Shown piece by piece: positions 52,925 through 60,203 of a stretch of 64,000 nt of DNA. Both the position numbers and the translations under genes were made by a program. The DNA lies in contig NZ_JAGSOG010000007.1 in NCBI RefSeq assembly GCF_018139695.1, positions 1-64,000 on the forward strand, given 5' to 3'. The notes beneath the pieces were generated by a model that worked only from the letters and a program-made list of their open reading frames with translations, searched no databases and had not been told where the DNA came from. Origin of the DNA: Actinospica durhamensis (GTDB taxonomy: Bacteria > Actinomycetota > Actinomycetes > Streptomycetales > Catenulisporaceae). How positions within the stretch are numbered: the stretch's first letter is position 1; every line of letters begins with the position of its first letter.

Positions 52925-52966
52925 CCGAGACCCGCACCCGACGGTCCACGGACTTCAGGACTTCAG

Positions 52967-53004
52967 CCGACGGCGGCCTTCCCGACAGGGCAGGCCGCCG
53001 TCGG
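52967..53004 (+). terminator. Hairpin terminator after glk
   Basis: A perfect 13-bp stem (CCGACGGCGGCCT and complement) with a 12-nt loop lies 43 bp after the glk stop. Confidence 0.8.
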
Positions 53005-53162
53005 CGTCTCGGCGTGCTGAAAGTTACCTCGCCCCCGACAGATTTTCTCGGCGTGTCGTGCGCGACGCTCAGTGCCCATCGGGTGACTGGAAGTCAGATC
53101 GCAGGCGGGGTGGGGCTATCCTGGCCGAGTCCGAACGCCGGAGCGCCGAGGGAGTACGGGGC

Positions 53163-53573
53163 ATGCGGATCGCGTCCTCGCAGAAGATCACCACGTTCCT
53201 GATGTTCGAGGGCGACGCCGAGGCCGCGATGGCCTTCTACGTGTCGCTGTTCGACGATGCGGAGGTGGTCGCCGTCAGCCACTACGGCGCGGACGGCCCC
53301 GGCGTGGAGGGGACGGTGCGGCAGGCCACGTTCGCGCTCGCCGGGCAGCAGTTCATGTGCATCGACAGTCCGGCACCGCACGCCTTCACCTTCACGCCCG
53401 CAGTCTCGCTCTTCGTGCAGTGCGCGGACGAAGCCGAGCTCGAGCGGCTGTACGCGGCGCTGGGCGAGGGCGGCAAGGAGCTCATGGCGCCGGGGGAGTA
53501 CGGCTTCAGCCGGCGCTTCGGCTGGGTCCAGGACCGCTTCGGCGTGTCCTGGCAGCTCAACCTGCCCGGCTGA
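53163..53573 (+). CDS. VOC-superfamily protein (PhnB/3-demethylubiquinone-type)
   Basis: A 136-residue glyoxalase/bleomycin-resistance-fold protein: KITTFLMFEGDAEAAMAFYV, TVRQATFALAGQQFMCIDS, AVSLFVQCADEAELERLYA and GWVQDRFGVSWQLNL. Members bind metal and small substrates; many are uncharacterised. ATG 53163 is preceded by GAGGGAG at loose spacing. It stands alone after the glk terminator; its 3' flank is a short tandem repeat. Confidence 0.88.
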   Translation: MRIASSQKITTFLMFEGDAEAAMAFYVSLFDDAEVVAVSHYGADGPGVEGTVRQATFALAGQQFMCIDSPAPHAFTFTPAVSLFVQCADEAELERLYAALGEGGKELMAPGEYGFSRRFGWVQDRFGVSWQLNLPG

Positions 53574-53585
53574 GCCCCCAAGCCA

Positions 53586-53659
53586 CCGAGCCCTCAGACC
53601 GAGCCCTCAGACCGCCGAATCCTCAGACCGCCGAGCCCTCGGGCGACCGAGCCCTCAGA
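53586..53659. repeat. Minisatellite, about five units of 13-16 bp
   Basis: Units based on CCGAGCCCTCAGA (two exact copies at 53586 and 53599, then 16-bp variants CCGCCGAATCCTCAGA, CCGCCGAGCCCTCGGG and CGACCGAGCCCTCAGA) fill the gap between two convergent genes. The last unit supplies the stop codon of the minus-strand gene ending at 53655. Confidence 0.75.
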
Positions 53660-54200
53660 CCACCGCGCCGAAGTTGTCGTCGTCATCGTCGTCGCGGTGC
53701 GGCTTGAGCTTGCTCACCAGGTAGCCGAAGCCGCACAGGCCCGCCAGCGCGCACGCGGCCGCGGCCAAGCCGGGGGTCTGCCAGTTGAGGATGGTGGCGG
53801 CCATCAGGTAGCCGGGGCCGCCGAGCGCGCCGAGCCAGGCCGCGCGGGTGGGCCAGTCCAGGGTGGGCAGCGGCGGCGGGGTGGGCGGCTCGAAGGAGTC
53901 CGGGGCAGGTTCGGCCGCCGGGACGTCGCGCGGGCCGATCAGGTCGCCGGAGGTCCAGGTCAGCCGGGGGTCCACGGTACGCGGCGGGGACGGGCGCACG
54001 GCCGGGCGCACCACCCGGGCGCCGGGCTCGAGGCTGCCCGGGGCGGGCGGCTGGGCCACGTTCTCCGCCTCCGGCCAGGGCGCGGGACCGTCCAGTGGCT
54101 GGCTGTCGTGGAACGCGGCCACCAGGTCGTTCCACACCGCCTCCGCCTGGGCGTCGGTGGGTCCGGTGGGGTCGCCCTCGGGGCGCTCCGGGTTGCTCAT
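53655..54200 (-). CDS. Two-helix membrane protein, unknown function
   Basis: A 181-residue protein with a hydrophilic, Pro/Glu-rich N-terminal 120 residues (MSNPERPEGDPTGPTDAQAE ... EAVWNDLVAAFHDSQ) and two membrane helices near the C-terminus (AAWLGALGGPGYLMAATIL and AAAACALAGLCGFGYLVS), ending KPHRDDDDDDNFGAVV with six aspartates. It overlaps the upstream alpha/beta hydrolase by ATGA. The stop codon lies in the last unit of a minisatellite, so the C-terminus may vary between strains. No family recognised. Confidence 0.75.
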   Translation of the reverse strand: MSNPERPEGDPTGPTDAQAEAVWNDLVAAFHDSQPLDGPAPWPEAENVAQPPAPGSLEPGARVVRPAVRPSPPRTVDPRLTWTSGDLIGPRDVPAAEPAPDSFEPPTPPPLPTLDWPTRAAWLGALGGPGYLMAATILNWQTPGLAAAACALAGLCGFGYLVSKLKPHRDDDDDDNFGAVV

Positions 54201-55027
54201 GACGCCGCCTCCCGCAGCCGGGCCACGAAGGCCGCGGAGCTCTCGAAGATCAGTTCCGCATCGTTGTCCAGGGTGGCCACGTGGTAGCTCTCGGGCAGCA
54301 CCACCTCGGCCTTGTCGGCCGAGGAGACCCGGGCCAGCACCATCGCGGCGTTGCGCGGGTGCACCACGTTGTCCTCGGCCGAGTGCAGCACCAGCACCGG
54401 GGCGGTCACCTTCGGCAGGTCGGCCGCGACCACCTGCCAGAACCGGCTGAGCGAGTACGCGGCCTTGAGCGGGGTGCGGTCGGTGCCGACCTCGGTCACC
54501 CCGGGCTTCTTCACGTCGGAGCCGATCGAGGAGATCGAGGGCACGAACCGGCTGATCACCGGCAGCAGCGCCTCGGTCGGCTTGTTGCGGGTGACCGAGG
54601 GGTTGACCAGCACCAGGCCGGCCACCGTGTCGGGGTGCTGCTCGGCCAGGCGCAGCGCGAGGCCGCCGCCCATGGAAAGGCCCATCAGGTAGACGCGGCC
54701 GCAGCGGGCGCTCAGGGCCTCCAATGCCTGCTCGAGCGCTCCGTACCAGTCCGGCCAGCCGGTGCGTTGCAGGTGGCGCCAGGTGCGGCCGTGGCCGGGC
54801 AGCAGCGGCAGGTCGATGGCGTAGTCGGGGTGCGCGGCCGCGAGGTACTCGCCCCAGGGGCGCATCGAGTGCGGGGAGCCGGTGAAGCCGTGGCACAGCA
54901 GGATGCCGATCTCGGCCCGGCCCTCGGGCCCGGCGCTCCATGGCTCGGCGCCCGGCAGCAGCGGCTGCGGGCCCTCGGGCCCGTCGGTGGTGGCAACGGT
55001 GTCGGTGGTGACGGCTGCGTCCTTCAT
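54197..55027 (-). CDS. Alpha/beta hydrolase, carboxylesterase / monoacylglycerol-lipase-like
   Basis: A 276-residue esterase. The oxyanion-hole motif is ILLCHGFTGSPHSMRPWG, the nucleophile elbow GLSMGG (Ser near 117), the acid in LVLHSAEDNVVHP and the base in ESYHVATLD. This matches Est30-type carboxylesterases and bacterial monoacylglycerol lipases. It is translationally coupled to the two-helix protein and divergent from plsC, a lipid-synthesis gene, which fits lipid metabolism without proving it. Confidence 0.9.
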   Translation of the reverse strand: MKDAAVTTDTVATTDGPEGPQPLLPGAEPWSAGPEGRAEIGILLCHGFTGSPHSMRPWGEYLAAAHPDYAIDLPLLPGHGRTWRHLQRTGWPDWYGALEQALEALSARCGRVYLMGLSMGGGLALRLAEQHPDTVAGLVLVNPSVTRNKPTEALLPVISRFVPSISSIGSDVKKPGVTEVGTDRTPLKAAYSLSRFWQVVAADLPKVTAPVLVLHSAEDNVVHPRNAAMVLARVSSADKAEVVLPESYHVATLDNDAELIFESSAAFVARLREAAS

Positions 55028-55178
55028 CGGCCCGCTCCTCCAGGGTCACGCGCTACTGCTCGCATCGTCCCACTCGATCCCTTGCTTCGTACAGTAATAC
55101 GGGCAAGCTGGCGGCGGTCCGCTGGCTTTCAAGTAACCTGCCTTTCCAGACTAACCGGCTAAAGGGAGAGCGGGAGTC

Positions 55179-55952
55179 GTGTTCTACGGGTTGCTCAAGC
55201 GTGGTCTGATCGGTCCGGCCGTACACGTGGTGTTCCGCCCGCAGGCCGAGGGGGTCGAGCACATCCCGGCCGAGGGGCCGGTGCTGCTGGTGGCCAATCA
55301 CCAGTCTTTCTCCGATTCGATCTTCATGCCTCTGCTCACCCCCCGCCCGGTGAAGTTCCTGGCCAAGGCCGAGTACTTCACCGGCGGCGGGATCAAGGGG
55401 CGGCTGTCGGCCGGCTTCTTCCGCGGCGTCGGCTCGATCCCGATCGACCGCTCCGGCGCCCGGGCCGCCGACGCCGCGCTCAACACGGCGCTGCGGCTGC
55501 TCGAGGAGGGCCAGATCGTCGGGCTCTACCCGGAGGGCACCCGCTCGCCGGACGGGCGGCTGTTCAAGGGCCGCACCGGCGCGGCCCGGATCGCGCTCAC
55601 GGCCGGCTGCCCGGTGCTGCCCTGCGCGATCGAGGGGACCGAGCGGGTGCAGCCCACCGGCTCCGTCCTGCCGCGGGTGCACCGGGTCACCGTCACCTTC
55701 GGGCCGGCGCTGGACTTCTCCCGCTACGGCGGCGAGCTGTGGGACGCGGTGCGCGGCACCGACGCGGAGCACACCGTGCTGCGGGCGGTGACCGACGAGA
55801 TCATGTCCACCCTGATGCGGATGACCGGGCGCGAGTACGTGGACCGGTACGCCTCCGAGGTGAAGTCCGAGGTCAAGTCGGTCCCCCGGAAGGACAGGGG
55901 CACGGAGCGGGCCCGGTCCCGCACCGGGGACCGGGCCCGCTCCGAGGACTGA
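55179..55952 (+). CDS. plsC: 1-acyl-sn-glycerol-3-phosphate acyltransferase
   Basis: A 257-residue membrane-associated enzyme that acylates lysophosphatidate. The catalytic box is NHQSFSD (His41, Asp46), with GVGSIPIDRSG, YPEGTRSPDGRLFKGRTG and VLPCAIEGTE completing the four acyltransferase motifs. The start is GTG 55179 after GGGAG. The C-terminal 30 residues are basic and Arg/Ser/Asp-rich because an 18-bp inverted repeat is built into the coding sequence at 55903-55944. Confidence 0.94.
   Translation: MFYGLLKRGLIGPAVHVVFRPQAEGVEHIPAEGPVLLVANHQSFSDSIFMPLLTPRPVKFLAKAEYFTGGGIKGRLSAGFFRGVGSIPIDRSGARAADAALNTALRLLEEGQIVGLYPEGTRSPDGRLFKGRTGAARIALTAGCPVLPCAIEGTERVQPTGSVLPRVHRVTVTFGPALDFSRYGGELWDAVRGTDAEHTVLRAVTDEIMSTLMRMTGREYVDRYASEVKSEVKSVPRKDRGTERARSRTGDRARSED
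55903..55944 (+). terminator. 18-bp-stem hairpin inside the end of plsC
   Basis: CGGAGCGGGCCCGGTCCC pairs perfectly with 55927-55944 across a 6-nt loop. It lies just before the stop codon (55950-55952) and is the only strong hairpin between convergent plsC and ribA, so it probably terminates at least ribA and perhaps plsC beyond its stop. Confidence 0.6.
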
Positions 55953-55971
55953 CACGCCCCGGCTCGTCCCG

Positions 55972-56622
55972 TTACGCCGCGGCGGCCGGCACGGCCGAAC
56001 CGTCGAGCAGGATCTGGTGGCCCGTCACGTTCACCTTGGTCTGCAGGTAGCGCAGGTTCGTCGGGGTGACGAACACGCCGGTGGGCACCTTGCGCTGGAT
56101 CTCGATGCCGTGCGCGGCGAGCTGCTTGGCCTTGTCCGGGTTGTTGGACAGCAGCTCGATCCGGCGCGCGCCGAGCGTGCTCAGCATCTGCGCGGCGGCG
56201 GTGTAGTCACGGCCGTCCGAGGGCAGGCCGAGGGCCTCGTTCGCCTCGTAGGTGTTCAGGCCCTGATCCTGCAGCGCGTACGCGTCCAGCTTGTTGTACA
56301 GGCCGATGCCGCGGCCCTCCTGGCGCAGGTACAGCAGGTATCCGCCGACACGGGCGATCTGCTCCACCGCGTCGCGCAGCTGCGGGCCGCAGTCGCACCG
56401 GGCCGAACCGAACACGTCGCCGGTCAGGCATTCGGAGTGCAGCCGGACCAGCGGCGTGCCGGTATGGAGGTATTCGCCGAGGCCCAGGGCGAGGTGTTCC
56501 TGCCCGTCGGCCAGGCCGTCGAATGTGAACGCCTGGGCCTCGACCCGGAAGCCGTCGCCGAACTGCAACGGGATCCGCACCGAGGTGCGTACGGCGGCCG
56601 GCGCGAGAGGGGCGCTGTTCAT
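55972..56622 (-). CDS. ribA: GTP cyclohydrolase II
   Basis: A 216-residue single-domain enzyme that opens GTP in the first step of riboflavin synthesis. Zinc cysteines are Cys65, Cys76 and Cys78 (LHSECLTGDVFGSARCDCG); the catalytic segment is YLRQEGRGIGLYNK and the C-terminal SNNPDKAKQLAAHG is typical. It lacks the RibB (DHBP synthase) half found in fused actinobacterial enzymes, so it is a stand-alone copy, possibly for a deazaflavin/secondary pathway or as an extra RibA. AAGGAG lies 7 nt before the ATG. No FMN riboswitch is seen. Confidence 0.94.
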   Translation of the reverse strand: MNSAPLAPAAVRTSVRIPLQFGDGFRVEAQAFTFDGLADGQEHLALGLGEYLHTGTPLVRLHSECLTGDVFGSARCDCGPQLRDAVEQIARVGGYLLYLRQEGRGIGLYNKLDAYALQDQGLNTYEANEALGLPSDGRDYTAAAQMLSTLGARRIELLSNNPDKAKQLAAHGIEIQRKVPTGVFVTPTNLRYLQTKVNVTGHQILLDGSAVPAAAA

Positions 56623-56952
56623 CGGCTGTCTCCTTCAGGCGTCTGGGGGGACGAGAGTACACGCGTGCCCGTCGTTATTCACTCGTCCAACGATCCACAG
56701 GGCCCTGGAAATTCCCCGCTGCGCGCTCGGCGAACGGTGTTCACGCGCACGTAACCGGTCCGCGATACGGGAGGGGAAGGGGAAACCCGTCGGTAACCGG
56801 TAAGTTTGGTACCGAGGTCTACGACCGCGCGTCGGTCCGCGGGCAACGGCGCCCACCTCGCGTGTTCCCCACAGTGATCGGCTTCCTGTGCGGGCCGGTG
56901 CGGCGGCTCGGTGCAACAGCCTCCCCAGTGCGAAATTTCGGAAGGAACCAAC
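56623..56952. other. Divergent promoter region ribA / pfkA
   Basis: This 330-bp gap holds a direct repeat GTAACCGGT (56751-56759 and 56793-56801, 42 bp apart) flanking a purine-rich GGGAGGGGAAGGGGAAA tract, plus GGTAAGTTTGGTACC just after. These are plausible regulatory sites; no open frame with coding character is present. Confidence 0.4.
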
Positions 56953-57978
56953 ATGCGCGTCGGAGTGCTCACCGGCGGCGGCGACTGCCCCGGTCTCAAC
57001 GCGGTCATCCGGGCCGTGGTCCGTAAAGGCGTCCAGCAGTACGGGTACGAGTTCGTCGGCTTCCGCGACGGCTGGCGCGGTCCGCTCGAGGGCCTGACCC
57101 GGACGCTCGACGTCAAGGCCGTGCGGGGCATCCTGCCGCGCGGCGGCACCATCCTGGGCTCGTCCCGCACCAACCCGATCAAGGTCGAGGGCGGTGTCGA
57201 GCGGATCAAGGAGAACCTGGCCAACCTCGGCGTGGACGCCCTGGTCGCGATCGGCGGCGAGGACACCCTGGGCGTGGCCACCGCGCTTCACACGCACGGC
57301 GTCCAGGTCGTCGGTGTGCCCAAGACCATCGACAACGACCTGAACAACACCGACTACACCTTCGGCTTCGACACCGCGGTGACCATCGCCACCGAGGCCA
57401 TCGACCGGCTGCACACCACCGCCGAGTCGCACCACCGGGTGCTCATCGTCGAGGTCATGGGCCGGCACGCGGGCTGGATCGCGCTGCACTCCGGCATGGC
57501 CGGCGGCGCGAACGTGATCCTCATCCCGGAGGAGAAGTACGACATCGAGCAGGTCTGCGCCTGGGTCGAGTCCCGCTTCAAGTCCGAGTACGCCCCGATC
57601 GTGGTCGTCTCCGAGGGCGCGGCGCCCAAGGAGGGTGACGAGATCCTGGTCAACCAGGAGCTCGACTCCTTCGGCCACGTCCGCCTCGGCGGCGTCGGCG
57701 AGCGCCTCGCGCAGGAGATCGAGAAGCGCACCGGCAAGGAGTCGCGCACCACGGTGCTCGGCCACGTGCAGCGCGGCGGCACCCCGACCCCGCGGGACCG
57801 CTGGCTGGCCACCCGCTTCGGCCTGCACGCCATCGACGCGGTGCACGCCGGCGACTGGGGCAAGATGGTCGCGCTGCAGGGCACGGACATCGTCCGGGTG
57901 CCGCTGAGCTCCGCGACCACCGAGCTCAAGACGGTCCCGCTGGACCTCTACGAGGAGGCCAAGGTCCTGTTCGGCTAA
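56953..57978 (+). CDS. pfkA: 6-phosphofructokinase, actinobacterial type
   Basis: A 341-residue group-III phosphofructokinase. Visible sites are LTGGGDCPGLNAVIR, AIGGEDTLGVA, the catalytic VPKTIDNDL, VEVMGRHAGWIAL and GHVQRGGTPTPRDR. Residues Asp104 and Lys124 occupy the positions that are Gly/Gly in E. coli-type ATP enzymes and Asp/Lys in many PPi-dependent enzymes, so the phosphoryl donor (ATP or pyrophosphate) is not settled by sequence. GAAGGA precedes ATG 56953. A hairpin terminator follows; convergent with trpEG. Confidence 0.94.
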   Translation: MRVGVLTGGGDCPGLNAVIRAVVRKGVQQYGYEFVGFRDGWRGPLEGLTRTLDVKAVRGILPRGGTILGSSRTNPIKVEGGVERIKENLANLGVDALVAIGGEDTLGVATALHTHGVQVVGVPKTIDNDLNNTDYTFGFDTAVTIATEAIDRLHTTAESHHRVLIVEVMGRHAGWIALHSGMAGGANVILIPEEKYDIEQVCAWVESRFKSEYAPIVVVSEGAAPKEGDEILVNQELDSFGHVRLGGVGERLAQEIEKRTGKESRTTVLGHVQRGGTPTPRDRWLATRFGLHAIDAVHAGDWGKMVALQGTDIVRVPLSSATTELKTVPLDLYEEAKVLFG

Positions 57979-58005
57979 AGCCGACGGCCTGCCACAGCCC
58001 TCGTC

Positions 58006-58040
58006 CGTCCCCCGCGCACCGCTTCGGAGCGCGGGGGACG
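58006..58040. terminator. Bidirectional hairpin terminator pfkA / trpEG
   Basis: A perfect 12-bp stem (CGTCCCCCGCGC and complement) with an 11-nt loop lies between the convergent genes. Confidence 0.8.
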
Positions 58041-58069
58041 TTCGTCTTCCCGCCCGTGTCCCGAAGCCT

Positions 58070-60007
58070 TCAGACCGACGCCGCGGCCACGGCGGGTGTC
58101 GCGGCGGCGGCCCGCAGGCCGAACAGCCGGTCGAGCTCGCGTCGCAGGATGCCGAGGCCGTCCATGGTGAGCACCGACTCGGGATGGAACTGCAGCCCGG
58201 CGAAGCCCTCGCCGCGCACGGCCGCGATCTCCGGCCCGTCGTGCGCGACGAGCACGCCCGCCGGCAGGTCGCGGGCGGCCGGGGCGAGCGCGGCGTAGGA
58301 GTTGTAGAACCCGACCGTCTCGGTCCGGCCGAACAGCCCGATCGGCATCTGGGTGCCCTGGTTGGGCGTGGCCCGGCGGTGCACCTCGAAGCCAAGCACC
58401 GCGCACAGCAGCTGGTGGCCGAGGCAGATGGCCAGCAGCGGGGTGCCGGCCCGGGTCAGCTGCCGGACGAACGCGTGCCCGAGCCGCATCTTCGGGTTCT
58501 GCAGGTCGCGCGGGTCCCCGGGGCCGGGGCCGAGCACGACCAGGTCCTGCCCGGCCGTGTCCTCCACCTGGTCGTAGGGCAGCCGGGTGACGAGCAGGCC
58601 CAGGCTGCGCAGCTGCACCGCCAGCATCGAGGTGAACGCGTCCTCGTTGTCGATGATCAGCACGCTGCGCCCGGCGAGTTCCGGCGCGGCCAGCTCGCCC
58701 GGCGCGTGGTACGCGGCCCAGGCGGGGGAGAGCCGCTCGTTGCGGGCCGAGAGCGCGGCGCGCACCTGCGGATCCGCGGCCCACACGCGCGGCGCCGGGG
58801 CGGGCGCGTCCGGTGTCGCACCGTCAGCTGCCGCCGCGCCAGGTGACGGTGCGGCAGCTGACGCGGCGTCCGCGAGCGCGCCGAACGCCCGCAGCACGCC
58901 CGCGGCCTTGGCGTGCGTCTCCTGGACCTCGCCGTACGGATCGGAGCCGCGCACCAGCGTCGCCCCCACCGGCACCCGTACCGACCCGTCCGCCGGATCG
59001 AGGTAGGCCACCCGCAGCAGCAGCGGCGCGTCCATGGTCTGGTTCCCCGCCGCGTCCCGCCCGATCAGCGCCGCGACCCCGCCGTAGTAGCCGCGTCCGG
59101 CGGTCTCGTGCCGGCGGATCACGCGGAAGGCGTTGCGGATCGGCGAGCCGGTCGCGGTCGGGGCGAACATCGTCGCGCGCAGCACCTCGCGCGCGTCCAT
59201 CGTGGTGTGGGCCCTGATGTAGTACTCGGTGTGCGCCAGGTTCGCCATCTCCTTGAGATACGGCCCGTCGATCACCCCGCCCCGGTCGCCGACCTCGGCG
59301 AGCATCTTGAGCTCCTCGTCCACGACCATCGCGAGCTCGTCGCGCTCCTTCGGGTCGGCGAGGAACGCCAGCAGCTCCTCCCGGGTGACCTCGCTCGGCG
59401 GCCGGCGCAGCGTGCCGCTGATCGGGTTCATCGTGCACACCCCGTCCGCCAGCGAGACGTGCCGCTCCGGCGTGGCGCCCACCAGCAGCGCGTCCCCGGT
59501 GTGCACCAGGAAGATCCAGTAGGCGTTGCGCTCCTGCTCGAGCAGGTTCCGCAGCGCCGCGAACGCGGTGGCCTCCACGTCCTCGCAGTGGCCGACGAAG
59601 GTGCGGCGCAGCACGAAGTTGGAGCCCTCGCCGCCGCCGATCTCCTCGTCGAGCACGGCCTTGACCTGCCGGGCGTAGGTGTCGTCGTCGATGTCGAAGG
59701 CGCCGTCGCGCACCCGCGCCCTGGCGTCCGGGTACGGCAGCTGCGAGACCCGGACGGCCTCGCGCGAGCGCACGGTCAGGGCGCGCAGCGGCGTGCCGTC
59801 GTCGTGGCAGGCGTCGCCGCGTTCGCGCAGCTGCCGGTAGGGGACAAGGGCGAGCAGTTCGCCGCCCGCGTCCTCGACCCGCGGCAGTTCGGCCAGCCGC
59901 TCGTACGCGGCGATCTCCCCGCGCAGCAGCTCGAGTTCGTCCGCCGCGGCGTCGTGCCGCCGGATCAGGGCGTAGGGCGGGGTCAGGTGGAGCGTCGGCT
60001 GGTTCAT
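58070..60007 (-). CDS. trpEG: Fused anthranilate synthase (TrpE-TrpG)
   Basis: A 645-residue enzyme converting chorismate and glutamine to anthranilate. The N-terminal chorismate-binding domain (about 1-400) has VGATPERHVSLADGVCTMNP, GTLRRPPSE, ELKMLAEVGDRGGVIDGPYL and FAPTATGSPIRNAFRVI. An Ala/Pro linker leads to a class I glutamine amidotransferase (about 450-630): LVVLGPGPGDPRD, nucleophile Cys in LLAICLGHQLL, and FHPES. The layout equals PhzE and streptomycete TrpEG; the tryptophan attenuator directly upstream argues for anthranilate and tryptophan synthesis. AAGGA lies upstream of the ATG. trpD is at 28997. Confidence 0.94.
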   Translation of the reverse strand: MNQPTLHLTPPYALIRRHDAAADELELLRGEIAAYERLAELPRVEDAGGELLALVPYRQLRERGDACHDDGTPLRALTVRSREAVRVSQLPYPDARARVRDGAFDIDDDTYARQVKAVLDEEIGGGEGSNFVLRRTFVGHCEDVEATAFAALRNLLEQERNAYWIFLVHTGDALLVGATPERHVSLADGVCTMNPISGTLRRPPSEVTREELLAFLADPKERDELAMVVDEELKMLAEVGDRGGVIDGPYLKEMANLAHTEYYIRAHTTMDAREVLRATMFAPTATGSPIRNAFRVIRRHETAGRGYYGGVAALIGRDAAGNQTMDAPLLLRVAYLDPADGSVRVPVGATLVRGSDPYGEVQETHAKAAGVLRAFGALADAASAAAPSPGAAAADGATPDAPAPAPRVWAADPQVRAALSARNERLSPAWAAYHAPGELAAPELAGRSVLIIDNEDAFTSMLAVQLRSLGLLVTRLPYDQVEDTAGQDLVVLGPGPGDPRDLQNPKMRLGHAFVRQLTRAGTPLLAICLGHQLLCAVLGFEVHRRATPNQGTQMPIGLFGRTETVGFYNSYAALAPAARDLPAGVLVAHDGPEIAAVRGEGFAGLQFHPESVLTMDGLGILRRELDRLFGLRAAAATPAVAAASV

Positions 60008-60049
60008 CGGGCGTGCCCTTTCCTTCTGGGGCCGCCCGGCGCCGGTGGA

Positions 60050-60100
60050 GGTTTCGCCGTGTACAACGGCGAACCGGCCGCCTGGTGGCGGCCGGTTCGC
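60050..60100 (-). promoter_or_regulatory. trp attenuator: alternative 2:3 and 3:4 RNA hairpins
   Basis: Read as minus-strand RNA, arm 2 (60100-60087, GCGAACCGGCCGCC) pairs perfectly over 14 bp with arm 3 (60082-60069). The end of arm 3 (60075-60066, GGTTCGCCGT) instead pairs with arm 4 (60060-60050, ACGGCGAAACC; one bulge) to form the likely terminator. Part of arm 2 plus its loop (60095-60083) also pairs over 13 bp, one G-U, with the Trp-codon segment of the leader (60154-60142). These exclusive pairings are the classical attenuation design. Confidence 0.8.
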
Positions 60101-60121
60101 GAGAGTCTGGTCAGCGCGAGC

Positions 60122-60184
60122 TCAGTGGTCCGCCGGGGTTGCCGGCCACCACCACTGCTGCTGGGCTGCGCGCGCGCTGTGCAC
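60122..60184 (-). CDS. trpL: trp leader peptide with three consecutive tryptophans
   Basis: A 20-codon frame reads MHSARAAQQQWWWPATPADH, starting at GTG 60184. Its TGGTGGTGG codons (60154-60146) sit where a ribosome starved for Trp-tRNA would stall and free arm 2 of the downstream hairpin. The length and WWW block resemble the leader reported for the Streptomyces venezuelae anthranilate synthase gene. A TACAGT box 6 nt before the start codon implies a leaderless transcript, so translation would begin at the very 5' end. Confidence 0.88.
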   Translation of the reverse strand: MHSARAAQQQWWWPATPADH

Positions 60185-60190
60185 GGCCCG

Positions 60191-60196
60191 ACTGTA
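60191..60196 (-). promoter_or_regulatory. -10 element TACAGT for the trpL-trpEG transcript
   Basis: TACAGT on the minus strand ends 6 nt before GTG 60184. It lies only 8 bp beyond the 3' end of the MFS gene (60204), so the trp promoter overlaps the end of that gene. Confidence 0.6.
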
Positions 60197-60203
60197 GCAG
60201 AGC

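Noticed and set aside
56623-56700. FMN riboswitch upstream of ribA
   Set aside because: The conserved RFN-element core is not visible on the minus strand; the ribosome site lies in a plain short leader.
58070-60007. Phenazine biosynthesis gene phzE rather than trpEG
   Set aside because: Domain layout fits both, but no other phenazine gene is nearby and the Trp attenuator upstream indicates tryptophan control.
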